A DNA stretch of 64,000 nt from Burhinus oedicnemus (lineage: Eukaryota > Chordata > Aves > Charadriiformes > Burhinidae), in NCBI GenBank assembly GCA_008921705.1, contig VFFE01007869.1:2970861-3034860 (forward strand), given 5' to 3'. Positions 37,982 to 50,601 of this stretch are shown here, in pieces. A program made the translations under genes and the position numbers. The notes under the pieces were generated by a model. That model had not been told where the DNA came from. It saw only the letters and a list, made by a program, of their open reading frames with translations, and made no database searches. Positions within the stretch are counted from its first letter, which is position 1. Each line of letters opens with the position of its first letter.

Positions 37982-40900
37982 GTCTTTGGTGACCTGCTGG
38001 CTCCAGGGGTGTCCCTGGGCTCAGCCAGCAGCCATGGGCATCAGAATGACAACCTCAAATCAGAATTCCCTTTTCCCCTCAAATTTCAGATAAAAGCTAT
38101 CACTATCTTATGAATGAACTGAATACCTAATGCTCTGACCAAGTGCACAAAACCGCTATTTTTTGAAGAAATGCAGTAATACGCAGGCATATATATATTC
38201 TCATTTATCAGGCAAGCTCCCTACTTGCTTCTTTACAGTGGATTATTTAACAAACTATCAGAAAGGTCTTTCTTCTCCTAATAAATACAGATTGGCATCA
38301 AATCCATCTCCAGAAGTAGTGCAGGAAGGGAACCGAGATTGATGTCAGGACAGAGATCACTGCATGATGTTCTTACGCCTATGTCATGCCTAAGAAGAAA
38401 TCAGAAGATGTTCATGGTCCTTTTTTATTTTAAAACTTATTAATAAATTTCTTAAAGTTTCAGATTTACGGAAAAATAAAAGAAAATTAACACAAATGGA
38501 AAAACTATGGAAAAACTATTCACTGCGTATGGTTTCGTAAAGTCATAAAGTCTCCTAAAAATCATTGGCAGTTCTATATTTTGGGGTAGGACCATTTCTC
38601 GAAGAGTACAAAATTTGTCCTTCGGGTTGAGTCACCTGGAGTCCCACTCCTTGTACAGACGCTTGTATTTTTGCTTCTACAGCTTTGCCTTTTCAGACAC
38701 TGCAGCCGGCAACTCGGGGCAGTGCAGCGCTTTTACCCGGCATAGTGCTGTGCCTCAGCACTGTATCATACAGGGTTTGGGCCAAGGCCTGCTGAAATAA
38801 ATGGAAAGGTTCCCTCTGACTTGTGTGGGTTTGCATCAGGCATCTGTCTCCGTAGGTTTCCCAAGTTCCCAGACACAGCTCGGTTTTTCTGACCCCAACA
38901 AACCTTTATTCCCTCCGCAGATCAGGTATTCTGCTCCCAGTAACACAAGATCAGCAGGCGGAACTCCACTGAAAGAGCCATGTAGTGTCCATGTCTGCTT
39001 TCAAACACAAAGGCCCCTTTCTTGTAAAGAAACAGGACTGAGAGTTACATCCAGCTTCATCTCAGGTCAGCAACAATATCCCCGTAAAATTGTCACCTCG
39101 CCCTGGGAGAGAGAGCAATGCCTCGTGAAGACGAAGGAGCTGGGGAATGGGCAACAGCAATCAGACTGGCAGTTGCTTATTAAAAGAGAAGAGCTTTTAC
39201 TGTTATTTTTCCACATCTCAGGAACTCAGGTCATATTTATCAGCCAAGCTGTTAAGCACAGATGCTGTGACCCTCCCTGGGCTCACACAGGACACAGAAG
39301 GAGTGTGAGAGTCATGCAGAAGTACACAAACATCCAAAAGAGGGGTAAAAGATTCACCGCAGCACCGGGCCCAGCAGTGGCACAGAACGGGAAGATGAAA
39401 AACCAATTGAATAAAGGAAATTCAGGCTGAATAGGAGAGAAACAACAATAATATGAAATAGTCTGGAAAAACAAAAGAGGTGCCATTGTCTGGATGCAAC
39501 GAGTGGAACAGTGGACAATGGTTTGTGCAGTGACATGGGACTGGATGAGATTAAATAACAGTCTTCAGCGTTGGTTGCAGAAGTTGTACTGTCTACAGAA
39601 GCGATTGCTATTTCTGTTCCAGAGCTACAATACTTGGGCTGGATAACTTTTTTTAATCTTTGCTAGCTTATGTCTTGATGGCTCAGGTGGACCCAGCAAG
39701 GCCTGGACCATGCCATACCTACGAGTCAGGATGTGAACTGACTCTTGGGCACTCAGCCAGTGCAGGAGCATGATGTGAAATCATCTCTCCATAGACCTTT
39801 GACTTCGATGAAGGTGGGTCAAGTGAAGAGCATTTCAGAATGCAGAATAACATCCAACTTTATATTTTGCCGACTTCTTCACTCCTAATTGAAAACATAA
39901 CGCATAATAGGTCTGCCATGGTTGTAAAAAATTACGTCAGGATGAGTAGTAATAGATCTACAACAAATAATTAACAGAAATAAAAGAATTAAGTTGAATT
40001 TGAAATCTACGTATAAGAAAATATGCCACATAGGATGTGCTCTACTCAGATGTAATTTCTTTGCTATTTCTGCTTACTCTACATACTGTTTTCTCTCATT
40101 TTGTATATATGTAAAGAATATATCCCTTATTTTACTTATCCATAACTGATAGACTTCATAAACTGTCAGGTATTGCCCTGTTTTCCTGTCAGTAAGTTCA
40201 GAACAACCTTGGAATGGTCAAATTTCCATATAAAGCCCCACTGAGGTGCCCTTCCTCAGTGGCTTCCAGGAGCTGCAGATCTGGGCAATGGCATTTCATT
40301 CAGGGGAGCTATGGAAATACAAATTCATCAGAGGTCTCTTCCATTTTCTTTCCCTATAACCTGGATGAAATGAGACTGAAACCAAGGCAAGATTTACAGT
40401 AGAAATTAAGACAAATCTGCAAGTTGTTTTCGCCCATTGAACATGGCTTCATTGAACATGCAAGTCACTAAGTAATAATAGTTGGAATAACGTCTGTTAA
40501 AAGACCAAACAAAACCAGAGATTTACAGCTGTCCTGGCACATTTTTCAAGAAAAAGTATCTGTAGCGTTTGCTTTCAAACCCTTTAATCTTTTACCTCTG
40601 TAGAAAAGATGTTTTCTCTCCATGTACACACTCGGTACAATAATAAACCTTTCCATCTTGGAAACAAGAAAGTCTTACAATTAATCCTTAATCCTTTTAA
40701 TAGTCTTTCTAAAGCAAATTAAATCTCTGGGGATTAAAGGAGTACTTGTTACTCACTTTTCAAGGTCACAAACATGAGTTAGGTTAATGGCAATTCATCG
40801 CTGAAGAATGTGCATCTCCAGTGTGTTTGCTTATCTGTCCGTGTGCGCATTTCCAGGGTGTGCGTGTAACGGAATATTTCCGATGCAGATGCCCCCTCCC

Positions 40901-43900
40901 AAGGAAAAATTAGAAAAACGTTTGAAAATCCGTGAACATGCTGAACAGCATCGATTAGTGCAACAGTACTTGTTATCCGCTTTCTTTAAGCGGCACACGG
41001 AGTTCATTTTTGGTAATAATAATCCCATCACTCCTTTGCTGAGAACAGGTGCCCCAGATACGTTTCTTTCTATTTTCCTCCTAATTCTGCCAAAACGAAG
41101 CTCCACGGTATCTGCCTCTGACTCGGAGTGACAGACTGACAGGTGTTGTCAGCGAGGTGCCTAACGACTGCGAGATTTGTTTGTCTTTTAATGGAATTCA
41201 ATAAGGCATAAAAGCAAGACAAAGCAGCAGCATGTGCAGCTCGAGGACGCCTTTGGCAAGTCAGCCTTGCAAAATGTAAAACCCCCGAATATTTTGATAA
41301 GGCAATAAAGAGCACTGTTGATACAGTTGCCCGTTAATATGCTGTCCCAGACCTAATTGCTTATCAGCGCTCGGGAAGTGGGTGCCGCCGAACGCATGCG
41401 CTGCGGTTTACGCTCAGCGATGTTAAGCGTAATGCCTCACGGAGATTAAAATACGGTAAAGAAAATAAGACTTCAGCTACTTTAACACAGAATTGTGGCT
41501 CAGCATCTAGCTACCAGTCCATTCAAGCGTTTGTTTTGCATAAAGAAAATGCTGATTAAAAAGGTAATAACTCCTCCTCCTAGCCTTCCACGAGCTTATT
41601 GACAGTAATAAACTCTAGTTCACGACCATATGGCTTTTCACTGTAAATAAAGGAAGAAAGTAGCAGATAACATTATCTGCCTACTTGAAAATAAAAGAAA
41701 ACTAAATTGCAAGTGTTCCTGCATAGCTGTCATATTCTTAGGACTAAGGAACCTCCAGCCATTTCAAGTCACCTGCAAGAACACCCCAAAGGGGACAATG
41801 TCCCTCAGTGGTTCCCATACCTGGAGATTGGCCATGCTGACAGAGGTTAAGGCTATCACAGCACAACCATTTGGCAGCACATAAATGCAGCAGTTTGTTG
41901 CAGGAAATGAAGGTTTCTTTTCTCTTCCACACAGCAAAATGGCATGGTCCTACCCCTAAAACATTCCCATTTGCTGGGCATATCGGTTCCCCCTCCATCC
42001 AGCTGTTCCCCTCTTCGCACCTGCAAAACCACATGGCTCTGCTCAGGGTTTTGCTCACAGGACATTGCTCAAAACGTTGTTGCAGTCACAACCCACGAGG
42101 GGTTCCCGCTCTGTTTTACTCCCTCTTCCTGCCAGAAGGGTCAGGAATTGGGGCTGTTGCACTGCGCCCTTGGCGAGCCCCATGGACCGGGCAGGCAGAT
42201 CCAAACGCCATCGCCCTTTCACCCAGCCAACCTTCAGTCCCAGGTAAGGCTGCATGCAACACGTTGACACGTGAAAAAAGGAAATCCTATTTTACTTCAC
42301 CTGAACAGTCAAATTTACAGTTATATTTGTTCTTTCTGTTCATTAATGCTAGATTTTCACATGAATTAATATTATAACAAGGGAAAATCCCCACGCATTG
42401 TTGAAGCTCAGGAGCAATACAATAAGCATCATTTCTTGAGATCAAGGCATCAAACAAGATTATAAATACATTTTCCCATTATCTTTTGCTTTTTAATTTT
42501 TTTTATTTTATTCTATTTTTTTTACGTAAAATGCACATTTCAACTCCAAACTATCGGCTGCTCTTGCCACCGAAGCATTAAGAAGGGTGGACAGGAATCA
42601 GCAGCTATATTCAGTCTTGTGAAGGGAACCTGTTTCACAGGAAATCAGTGTATTCTCTGAAGGAAAGAATGGATGAAAAGAAGAAACCGGCACAATAGAC
42701 AGTAAAGAAAATCCTTGTTATTCCTAATACATAGCAGACCTTGTTCAATAGTTCGCCTGTGTGAACAGTTAAATGCGACCTTTGTGTTTCTGTCAAGGTC
42801 GGCAAGTGCTGGTCATGCAAGTTAAAGCTGCCTGGGGCTTGTTTTACCTTACACAGCAAAAAATTCATGTAAGAAATCTTAAAACTTTAGAAAAAAGAAG
42901 AGGTGCAAGTTGAAACGTTTGGGCCAGCTCTACATCGCTTTAACTTTTCCCTTCTCTGAGATTGCTCGCTTGAGAATCCTTTCTTTTCAGGGTTGGAAAT
43001 GCAAGTTTGTACAGATTTTGGAAGGTGCTTCCCAAGGACACAATCCTGCCAGGGACTCTGTTCCAAGCCAGCCCTGTCCTCAATCACCTGCCTGTGCTTC
43101 AGGCCAGCATTCATCCCGCTGGAAAAAAGGGAACAATTCCTGTGTTTAAGTCTGTTATGTCTCTAAGCACAGAGAGAAGGAGTAGATGAATAACTGACCG
43201 GTTAGGAATCTGCCAAGTTTTCTGTGCTTTTTACTATCTGCGTAAAAGTGATTTATCAAAGTGCAAACAGAAAACCGGGCAATTTAATCAGACAGCTTTC
43301 ACCATCGTAAAATTCAGATGGGACAACTTGCATGGGAAAATAAGAACCTCTGAGTGCTATCGCTCATCCCTCAAGCTTACCCTGACCCAAACCCTTTTTT
43401 TTAAGGTTCAGAAAAGTCTGATAAAGTGGTTATTTTTATTTTTCATGCACCTTTGCACCTTCAGATTCTGGCTGAGATCAGAAGACGATGAGATACCGTG
43501 AAATACCATGACAGGACGTCACTGTAGACTGAAATAGAAGTGCCGTGACTTTTTTTCTGAGAGAGACGGTTATCATAAGGTTGCAAGCCCAATTCATAGT
43601 TACAACAGATTTGGATAAGCTTGCAGCAAACAAGAAAGCTTTTGGGTGTCTGCCACTGCCTAAAGTGAATCTGAAGTCAAAATTTGCAAAGGCACACCCA
43701 GGGTTTCTTATTAAAAAATGGTACAGCATTCTTATTTTCAACTCACCATCACATTCCATGGACGTGCATCTTAATTGGAACTGGACTTCAGAAATCCGTA
43801 CATGGGGGAAAAGAAAATACAGGCAGACACTCCTATCACTGTATGATATCAGCCCTTTGGATAATGATGCTTTCATGGGTGGGTTTATCATCACTTCCAC

Positions 43901-45150
43901 AACATTTCCAAGGTTCTTCCTTCTCTTGACCTTGCTCTGATGAATTCCTCTTATCTGTGCCTTACAATCATTTCCGTCTTCGCCTATTGCAATCCCATCG
44001 TTTATGGGCTTCCTATTTTTAGGGAGAGGGAGTTATAACTCAGCCATAAAATTTTCCTCCAGCTCAGCCGTAGAACAGATTCTCAGCCTGAAAACAGTTT
44101 TAAAGAAATATTAAAGAAATTCGTGGATATTTTAAGTTAAAGTTTGCTAGCTTCAGAAGTATTTTTTTACTTCTGTAACTCAAAGAACGTATTGGTTCGT
44201 TAATGAAATCGTGCAGATCAGCTAAGTTCTTTTTAATAATAAATTAAAGTTGAAAATGTTAGATCAAAGGTAACTTTTGGAAATCTATTTCTAGATTTTC
44301 TTTTCTTCAGACAGCACTTCGTATTTCCCTATTACATCGCCTTGCTCTTGAGATAATCAGTATCAAGGAACAGTTGGGAAAAAAACTTAACAGCATTTAT
44401 AACAAAGACCAGATAATATTTTCCCCCTTGAGCATTTCCATATGGCTCAGAAGGACATGGTATTTAGACACAGTTGGACAAATCCTGATCCGTTACCCTG
44501 TGGAAACATTCACTGATGTGCTTGAACTCCATCCCACCTGCTCCCGGACACTGCCACCTCCCATCAAGTTGCTCCCCAGTGATGTGCTATTTCAAGTGCA
44601 AAGAGAAGAACATATTTTGCTCTTCTAGGATTTGGTTCTCTTCGCCTGAAAACTGGGTGAGCTGGGGTTTTTTTTCAGCAAAGTTCCTGGGTTTTTTGTT
44701 TTATTTTTGCAATATACTTAGAGGCAATCTGCAAACACTGACATGTCCACAGGCTGATCCCGCGGTGCTGCCTGCCGTCTGCAATCGCTATTCCCAGTTC
44801 AAAACGGCTTTCGTTTGCACCCCTGTTAGACTCAATGGGCCAGATGTATCTGTAATACGCCAGCTCTCCGTTGCTCTCCTAATTAACAATATTGCCAGCT
44901 TTATTGCTACTTTCATGCAATATGGTGTTTTGATCAAATGTCTTCTGCAGGAGTTGTGTCATAGTGGCAAAGTCTCAGTTCGTATTTAAACAAAGTCTAA
45001 CCAGCAGGGTGGCGGGGAAAAGGCTGAAAATCCAAACCCTGAAGGCTAAAAAATTGAAGCTATTTTAATGTCCAATAATTAAAAACTTATTCTTACGATT
45101 TTTAAATAACTCTGATAATACAAGAAGGACTTTCCATGTGTTTGAACATT
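37982..45150. other. Single-copy non-coding DNA
   Basis: No certain gene. The longest open frame in the window (38,801-39,430, plus, 209 codons) lies here. It has no recognisable domain, an irregular composition and no coding-type codon bias, so I treat it as chance. Two short frames with weak protein-like hints (43,868-44,035 and 44,263-44,628) are discussed as findings. Also present are T-rich low complexity at about 42,490-42,530 and one candidate regulatory block at 41.1 kb. Confidence 0.6.
41120..41480. promoter_or_regulatory. Candidate conserved non-coding element
   Basis: About 360 bp without repeats or a long plus-strand frame. It combines GATA-type sites (TTTTGATAAGGC near 41,291; GCTTATCAGCGC near 41,360), a TAATTG site, AATAAAG words and an unusual number of CpG dinucleotides for an AT-rich setting (41,360-41,450, including GAACGCATGCGCTGCGG). 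Mixed motif content and retained CpGs are what one sees in strongly constrained vertebrate enhancers. This is inference only. Confidence 0.3.
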
Positions 45151-45312
45151 TAGAATCATCTATGATTCTATGTTCTAACAGCCCAGGTTGGAAGGGACGT
45201 TGGAAGATCATCTGGTCCAACCTTTCATGAGAAACAGCCCGGGTAAGATTTTCTAACACCATGTCCAACCGCATCTTGAAAACCTCTAGTGATGGGGACT
45301 CTCCACCGTTTA
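45151..45312 (-). mobile_element. CR1 LINE fragment (diverged)
   Basis: TAGAATCATCTATGATTCTATG at the left edge is a rearranged terminal-repeat region. It is followed by CCAGGTTGGAAGGGACGTTGG, ATCATCTGGTCCAACC and a body with CACCATGTCCAACCGCATCT and TAGTGATGGGGACTC. The body differs from the other copies, so it is another CR1 subfamily. The insertion is 5'-truncated. Confidence 0.9.
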
Positions 45313-48090
45313 GGATTAGCAAAACAAAACGACTACTAAAGTGAAGAGGTACCCTTCTGATTAGATCATTGAAGATAGCATCACGTTAAAGCAATGTAAT
45401 AAAGTAAGAACTTGTTGAAAGCGCATCTCATACCAAAGTAAATTCCATTCAAAATGGAAAAAGAGACAATTGAAATGAAAACTTAGTGGATATATCAAAC
45501 ATTATTTTCTGTTTAGGTGTCTAACATGGAGAGGAAAGTGGAGAATGGGACGCTAGTAGTAAATAGGAGATTAAGTAAAACTTGTGCTGACTACACATTA
45601 CATCCGCGTCTAACCACGGCACTTAGAGCAGTTAGCCTGTTCCACCACGTGATCCATACCACTGGTGCTATGTAAGTGCTCATTTACTTATGGCAGTTGC
45701 TGTAAGTATTTGTGTGTGTATCTAGTAGATCAAATACATTAAATTCCATAGAGAAGAATGTTTCCTTCTTATTATTGGTGGAGTTTTGGTATGTATGGAA
45801 AGATAATTTTTTTTTTTTTTCTTGGAGTAGGAATAAGGTACAAGCTTCACTCCTACTATAGAAAGAACTAATTTTACATTGAAGTACACAAGCTTGCCAA
45901 TTAGTTTTTAACTGTTGATGATTATATTCTGTTTCTTGATTGGACACTTTACAGACTTGAAAACTTCCTGATGTCTAAGAGTAGAAATGTCTTTCTGTAT
46001 TAATTTCCATTTTTTGGATTAGACTGAGTTTAGATTTGAGTTTTTAAAAGAATCATAAGGATTTCAAATGGATAATTTGAAATCTATCCACCTTTTCACT
46101 GGAAGCGCTGTACATCCTGCATTTCAGGATCATTAGGGGCTCAGGAAATGATGCATCAGAAGCCAAGGCTTGGACTGTATTCAGTCACAGACCCATGAAT
46201 AAGCATTGTTATTTTTTGTCAAAAACTCTGTCATAATTTCCTTTGAATGGATCTCGACAGTCTTTTCTCCATTTCATGCCATTCTCCAATGTAGCTTCTA
46301 ATGGGTTATGTCAGTCAGTCCACGCTAAGGTTTAGAAAGCGAGTTTCTGTAGCTAAAGCAAAAGAACACAAAAACATCCACATGCTGAGCTGAATACAAG
46401 AAAAATACAGCCCAAGGAACTTTAATAAAGAACTGTGCTCCAAAATCATTATTTTTATATTTAACTAGGGCTTCATAATGTCATTAAAAATTTAGGTCAA
46501 GCACATGATGTCCAAAGGTTCTCAAGTAATACAAGGATAAAATTATCTGCCAGTAATTTATGTCCACCAGTGGGTAGCAGCAGGTAGCAGTTAATTGAAA
46601 AGTGGCTTATCTCTAATTATTCTTCTATATCCTCCTTACCAGCCATATTAGAGCGAATACACAAAAAACATACTTAAATACTGTTGGGTCTGATGTAAAA
46701 AGAATACTCGGAAATGGTGATACTCTTATTTTAATCCATGTTTTGCACAAGAAGCTCGTCAAAATCCTTTTTTTATGCTATATACATGATGTTTTCTGAG
46801 TTATACACAGGACTACACATTTCACGATGTTGCTTCCACCAATATAGAATTTAATTCAATTCTACTTTTTTTTTGTTTCTACTATTCTACTTTCTGTGTT
46901 AGATTCTTTCTGCTTCTTCTGAAAAGAAAAAAAAAAAAAAAAAGTGGGTTTATGGCTTGAGGTGTTGCAGCTAGTTATGAGTAACTCAGAGGTGCTCCAC
47001 AGCCTCTAAAACTACAAAACTATTCTTGGCCTTTCCGTGAATTTCTTTGGAGAGTGAGGACATTTTGATCCAGCAGCAGCAGATGGCCCTTAGCTACAGA
47101 AGTGATACCGACACAGAGTTTCACATTTCATTATTGCAAAGTTCAAGTCTAAGAAATTGCTTTTTTCCTTGTTAGGAAGAGCTATAGCTTCTCCACAACT
47201 ACACTAGCCCCAAGACCAACAGTATATCACTTCATTACAGCTGCTCCTTCGTTCACGAGGCTCGGTTTCCAGAATATACTGCCCACAACCACAACAGCAT
47301 TTTAATGTTGTCTTGGCGTCTCTGCACTGGGGAGAGGTGGTGGCAGCTCTTGGACGGCCCTTCGTTCACCAAACAATCATGACGAGATGACATGGAACCT
47401 TCTCAGTTAGCAAAAGACTTATGAGTGACACATAGAGCCCTTCATCTAGCAAATACTTAGAAAAAAAACCAGGAAAATTTTCAGCCTGTTGAAGTAAGCC
47501 ACGTAGGTTTTTTTCCTTGAAAAAGGAAAAGAATCAATAAAATCACCAGTAAAACGAAAGGTCAGCTAAGAAAATGACCACCGAGGCAGCTCTGCTTTTC
47601 CCTGCACCGGTCACGTGAACGTTAAATCTCATCCTACGAGGAGGAAACTGCCTTAATTATACCGAGCACATCTCCTCTTCTTTTCAGCATCTCTCGAACC
47701 AAGTCCTCCAGCCAGGGCTACCCCAGGAAGCCCCTCTGAGATCCTCCCACGCTCCGGTGCGGCCGCAGCTGCGGCTCAGCCCTGCCACCCGCTTTAGCGT
47801 CAGCAACGAGTCCCCCCGCCGGACTAAACGCAATATGCGCTGCCTAACGCAGGACCAAAAATATTACTCTGCAAAGGCAGAGATTTCCCCTCCCGTGCTG
47901 AGGCAGAGTTCCCAGAAGAACAGAATCCCAATTAAATGTGGCTTTTCTTTAGTGGGTCTGTTTGAACCTAACCTTTTCTGGCTAAGGACTGTTACCAGAG
48001 CTAAGCAAAACTGTTTATTCTCAGACTGCAAAATGAGAGCAAAATTTTGCAACGGCAAACTTTGCCGCTTGCTAAGCAAACACTAAGAAA
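45313..48090. other. Single-copy non-coding DNA
   Basis: No gene recognised. An A18 run lies near 46,926-46,943. A small GC-rich, CpG-containing patch lies at about 47,740-47,830, and the plus-strand frame 47,757-48,086 that starts there shows no known domain. It is probably chance. Confidence 0.65.
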
Positions 48091-48095
48091 GGGTC
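48091..48095. repeat. Target-site duplication, left (GGGTC)
   Basis: Matches 48,607-48,611 exactly on the other side of the solo LTR. Confidence 0.85.
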
Positions 48096-48151
48096 TGTCG
48101 TGGTTTGCCCCGATGCAGCCACTCGCTCTCTCCCCCTCCCTCCAGAAGGGT

Positions 48152-48204
48152 AGGGAGAAGAGGGAGAAGAAGGAGAAAAGGAGGGGAAAAAGAAGGAAAA
48201 AAAA
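48152..48204 (+). repeat. 53 bp uninterrupted purine tract within the LTR
   Basis: Only A and G on the plus strand, made of AGG/AAG-type units. It lies in the U5 end of the solo LTR and is longer and purer than I remember for this LTR family, so it probably expanded after insertion. Tracts of this kind can form triplex DNA. Confidence 0.85.
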
Positions 48205-48382
48205 CCTCACGGGTTGAGATAAAGACAGTTTAACACAACAGTAATGGAAGAGAACAGTAATAATGGTAAAAGAATATACAAAATAAAGCGATGCAGAACA
48301 AACCGCTCTCACCACCCGATGATCGATTGTCCAGCCCGTCCAGAGCAGTGATTGCGGATCCCTGCCCCCCAGCCAACCCAAA

Positions 48383-48390
48383 TTTATATA
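48383..48390 (-). promoter_or_regulatory. LTR TATA box
   Basis: TATATAAA on the minus strand, about 215 bp inside the LTR start, which is the usual place for the U3 promoter. The expected downstream poly(A) signal is only a variant GTTAAA, and no canonical AATAAA is seen at that position. Confidence 0.6.
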
Positions 48391-48606
48391 CTGTGCACAG
48401 TGTCTATGCTATGGAATATTCCTTTGGCCAGCTTGTCCTGTTTATGCTCCCTCTCAGCTTCTATGGGAAGCTAAAAAAGTCCTTGATTTACTATACACAT
48501 TAGCAACAAGTAAAACAATGCATTATCAGCATTATTCTTATACTAAATCCAAAACACAGCAGCTGCTAGGAGAAAAATTAACTCTATCCCAACCAAAACC
48601 AGGACA

Positions 48607-48611
48607 GGGTC
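48607..48611. repeat. Target-site duplication, right (GGGTC)
   Basis: Partner of 48,091-48,095. It directly abuts the LTR terminus GGACA. Confidence 0.85.
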
Positions 48612-48749
48612 TGAAAACCTTTACAAGTTTCAGACTAATATTTGCATCCAGAACTCCATTTTATGGTAGCCAGTCTTGTGCTTTTCCTGTACCTGTTGAT
48701 TACATCTGGTTATGCAAATAAACAGATTTTTTCCCATCCGTGCATAGAT

Positions 48750-48796
<47 letters not shown>

Positions 48797-50343
48797 TAAA
48801 AGTGCTTATCTTGGATCAGTATCTCTCTCAGTTCTAACCATGACACGGATTCAAAACCGTGACCCACAGGGAAGCATAGAACAGCCCCAGCAGTTTAAAG
48901 CACTACTTTTCTGAGCTAACAAGCAATTAATTGAGGGTCAGAACAGCAATACCCTACTGAGATACTGCCTTCCTTTATTTATTAGGTTCAAGCAGCTATA
49001 TACCTATGATTAATACATACCCCAAAAGGCAACATCAATACGAGCCAAAGGACTGCGCAGACGTACCAGACACAAAAGATCCTCAGCCTGAGATGGGCTT
49101 CAGCAGACCACGATTTCCACCTTGGTCCCTACCCCAAAGAGACGTCTCCCTATCCCCGAGACTTCAAGTCTCAACATTAAAAACAATTACATAAATTAAA
49201 GAAATACTCATTGTGCACTGGGGAAAAAATGATACAATAGGAAGCGACTTCACCTTCCCGGTGCTGTGGACAGAGCTGGGGCCAAGGATGACTGCGGTCA
49301 CAGGTTTGATGCACAGTTTTTCTCCTTTCATGGCCTGGTGACCCTGGCCCAAAGCAGGACGCCGTACACAGCGACATTCTCTAGCCACGTCTCCTGCACT
49401 GCCCACATCCAGCCCCGACTCCTGTTTAGCTCCAGGAGAACAGGGGCAGTCCAGAACGCCAGCCGTGAAGCCATCTTTCAGCAGCACCTCTACGAACAGT
49501 TGAGGTTCAACAGCAGCAGGCGATGCGGCCCAGGCACATCACACCCCGGATAACTGAGGGCTCACCCCAGAAATAATCTCATTTCATTCACAAGTTCATA
49601 AATACTGGGAGTGCACGGGAGGTTGGCCCTATGAACAGAACCAAAGTGGAATTAAAAACCACTTTAATGCAGGGATAATTTTTTCATCTCTGCTCTAACG
49701 AAACTTTGTGGCAATGACAAAGAGGAAAAACTTTGAGACTGGAAAACAAGATCATATAATGATGCTGAGTTAGCAAGAGCATAAAGCAAAACAAGATAAC
49801 TGATTTTCCAATTGCATTTAATTTGGAGGGTTTAAGACTTAAATAAAGAGAAAATTGTGGAAACTTATTGGAGCCAGAAACCGTTAGTAGACTCTAACAC
49901 TATATTAGTTTAAAGGGATTCTGTCAAGCGCGATTTTAGCGTTTTAAATTTTTTTCCACGTAATTAATGTCCCTGCAACATTAGTTACACTGTCTTTGAA
50001 GCTGGAAAATAGCGTTTACTTTCTTATCTTCACAGACATTGAACTTTCTTTCACATCTTCTACAGAGATATTACACAGTGGTCTCATTTCAGTTGTAGTT
50101 TGGTTTATTTATTTATTGAGCACCAGTGTGACCAACGGTATTCCTTGTTCCTACTTTCCCACGGGTGTGCGTGATGTTTTGTAAGGAGATGTAGCCTCTC
50201 CTGGGTTTCAGGACACTGATAGGCATTGAAGAAAATAATCTGGTGCCCTTAAGAGATGCGAGACAACACTTTGGATACTCTTTGTACCAAACTTCTGTTA
50301 GCACCGTGGGAAAAAGTACTAATACTAACAAAATTTACCAATG
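48612..50343. other. Single-copy non-coding DNA with one microsatellite
   Basis: No gene recognised. Overlapping frames on both strands at 49,164-49,553 shadow each other in a more GC-rich patch and show no domain. Confidence 0.6.
48751..48796 (+). repeat. (TAGA)n microsatellite
   Basis: A perfect run of about 11.5 TAGA units, preceded by an interrupted ATAGATA. It is likely to be length-polymorphic. Confidence 0.97.
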
Positions 50344-50601
50344 CTAAATGGAAAATATTTTGAGCATGGCTGTATAGGGTTGCTTCCCATGGAGGGAGGG
50401 ACTGGCCGAAGCCCAGAGGAGCACAGCCCAGACCCGGCTCGGCTGGGGCACAGCTTGCGCACTGGACCACGCTCCCAGATGAAACTGGGTTTGAAAAGGC
50501 ATTTGGAGGGGATGCTGGAAAGGCCCAAAGGAACAGGACCCCCAGAGACAGCTGAATACATCAAGCCTGTTGGCTGACTCTTCGCACAACAGCTCCATAA
50601 G

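Larger units (their letters stand above)
48096..48606 (-). mobile_element. Solo LTR of an avian ERVL-type endogenous retrovirus
   Basis: Read on the minus strand, the element starts TGTCCTGGTTTTGGTTGGGA at 48,606 and ends in AAACCACGACA at 48,096, with TG...CA termini and a length of 511 bp. It matches the widespread avian ERVL-type LTR in its start, in the ATAGAGTTAATTTT block and in the TTTTGTATATTCTTTTACC block. It is flanked by a perfect 5 bp duplication GGGTC (48,091-48,095 and 48,607-48,611), as expected for ERVL integration. No internal viral sequence is present, so it is a solo LTR left by recombination between two LTRs. A minus-strand open frame inside it (48,001-48,381) is not a gene. 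Confidence 0.93.

Noticed and set aside
38801..39430. Longest open frame (209 codons, plus)
   Set aside because: No domain, irregular composition, no coding-type codon bias and no splice or start context. The length is within chance range for 64 kb searched in six frames.
48001..48381. 126-codon minus-strand frame
   Set aside because: Mostly within the ERVL-type solo LTR. Its hydrophobic stretch is the translated purine/pyrimidine tract.
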